Source of the DNA: Synechococcaceae cyanobacterium RL_1_2
GTDB taxonomy: Bacteria; Cyanobacteriota; Cyanobacteriia; Cyanobacteriales; JAAUPO01
Reading direction: 5' to 3'
Assembly: GCA_012033095.1 (NCBI GenBank)
Contig: JAAUPO010000106.1
Coordinates: 1-7,396 of the forward strand
Length of the DNA: 7,396 nt
Part shown: piece by piece, positions 6,469 through 7,396 of the stretch
Position numbering within the stretch: the stretch's first letter is position 1
Layout: each line of letters begins with the position of its first letter
Position numbers and translations under genes: made by a program
Notes under the pieces: model-generated
Databases searched by the model: none
What the model was told of the DNA's origin: nothing
What the model saw: only the letters and a program-made list of their open reading frames with translations

Positions 6469-7396
6469 ATGGCTCAGCATGGCAAATGGTTTCAGCAAGG
6501 GGACTTAGCCCTAGGTTTTAGTTTATTAATCAGTGGGGGCGGAGGACTGTTGATGGCCCTAGCCACTGCACCGATCGGCTGGTGGTTAGGGGCTTGGGTT
6601 GGCATGATTCCGTTGTGGTACTACCCGCAAAAATTCCATGGGCCCTGGCAACAACAAGCATGGATCGCGATCGCGTGGGGGTTAGGTTTTTATGGCGTGG
6701 CCCTATGGTGGATTACGGGCATACATCCCCTTACTTGGCTGGGGGTGCCCTGGGCCGGCAGTATTGCGATCACGGTTTTTGTTGGGTAACCATCACAGGA
6801 TGGGCGATCGCGTTACCGGTGGTTTGGACTCTTATGATGGGTTGGGTGCACGACGGCTTCAAATTCAAAGTTATAGTTCCCATGGCTCGATCTCATTAAC
6901 ACTATGGACGGGAATTACCCTCTGGTGCAGCCTCGAAACCCTTTGGAGCCATACCCCTTTATGGTGGCCCACCCTAGCCTATAGCCAAAGCCCCAGTAAT
7001 TTATGGATTTTACAATGGGGGCAACTTTCTGGCCCCAATACCATCAACGGATTATTACTATTAGTCAACGGATTAATCGCGATCGCTTTAACTCGCCCAC
7101 AAGTTCGACCACCGCAATTAATCCTCGCTGCCATAATTATTTTTAGTGGGGCCCATGGTATCGGTGGATTATGGTCATGGAGACTTCTTGGCGATAACCC
7201 CACTCAACAAGTAAATGTGGGCTTAATTCAGGGTAATATCCCTACCAAGATCAAATCCTCTGGTACTGGTCTTAATTTAGCAATTAATCGATATGTGTCG
7301 GGTTACAAAAATCTTGCTAGTCAAGGGGCGGATTTAATTGTTACTCCAGAAACCGCCCTCACCTATCGGTGGTCAACCCTACAGCAGGAACGGGAT
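6469..7396 (+). CDS. lnt: Apolipoprotein N-acyltransferase, N-terminal part (frameshifted, cut by window)
   Basis: Lnt transfers an acyl chain from phospholipid to the N-terminal cysteine of apolipoproteins, the last step of lipoprotein maturation in the inner membrane. ATG 6469 is used; an in-frame TAG immediately before it rules out an earlier start, and the ribosome site is weak. About 310 of the usual roughly 500 residues are present. Six or seven hydrophobic helices come first (about 10-220), followed by the start of the carbon-nitrogen hydrolase domain with VNVGLIQGNIP and VTPETAL. Glu in PETAL (about 295) corresponds to the catalytic glutamate; the catalytic Lys and Cys lie beyond the window. 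Two single-base losses break the frame: one at a T5 run (6776-6780), where six T would give TVFCWVTITGW, and one between about 6830 and 6857. Downstream of these the frame is open to the end. Confidence 0.9.

Overview
The window looks like chromosomal DNA of a unicellular cyanobacterium. The palindrome GCGATCGC (HIP1, a cyanobacterial hallmark) occurs at least eight times in 7.4 kb (starting at about 478, 2068, 3825, 5557, 5743, 6667, 6804 and 7079), where about 0.1 is expected by chance. The protein families and the many short inverted-repeat elements between genes also fit. Species cannot be named from this.

Layout. 1-908: no intact gene; two MITE-like elements (21-140, 779-891), a coding-like scrap (228-362) and a ribosome-site-bearing broken reading frame (453-713). 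909-2998 (minus): cell-wall peptidase with two LysM domains and an M23 domain, with its own terminator and a TTG start. 2999-3478: intergenic, with a CRP-like site and the trmL terminator. 3479-3950 (minus): tRNA wobble methyltransferase TrmL. 3951-4282: divergent spacer with a second broken small frame (4061-4231). 4283-5982 (plus): RCK-2TM-RCK channel-like protein with a non-canonical selectivity filter. 5983-6468: mobile-element-rich spacer in which one MITE has landed on the end of another. 6469-7396 (plus): start of apolipoprotein N-acyltransferase (Lnt), cut by the window edge.

The most striking property is that all four recognisable genes are interrupted, by five single-base indels in total, mostly in short homopolymers, while every family motif before and after each break is preserved. 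That points to base-level sequence error or very recent inactivation rather than old decay. The spacer frames at 453-713 and 4061-4231 carry in-frame stops and look like older decay.

The genes do not form a pathway. Two (the M23 peptidase and Lnt) act on the cell envelope, one on tRNA and one on ion transport. I find no defence system, CRISPR array, tRNA, rRNA or complete transposase, and no convincing undescribed system.
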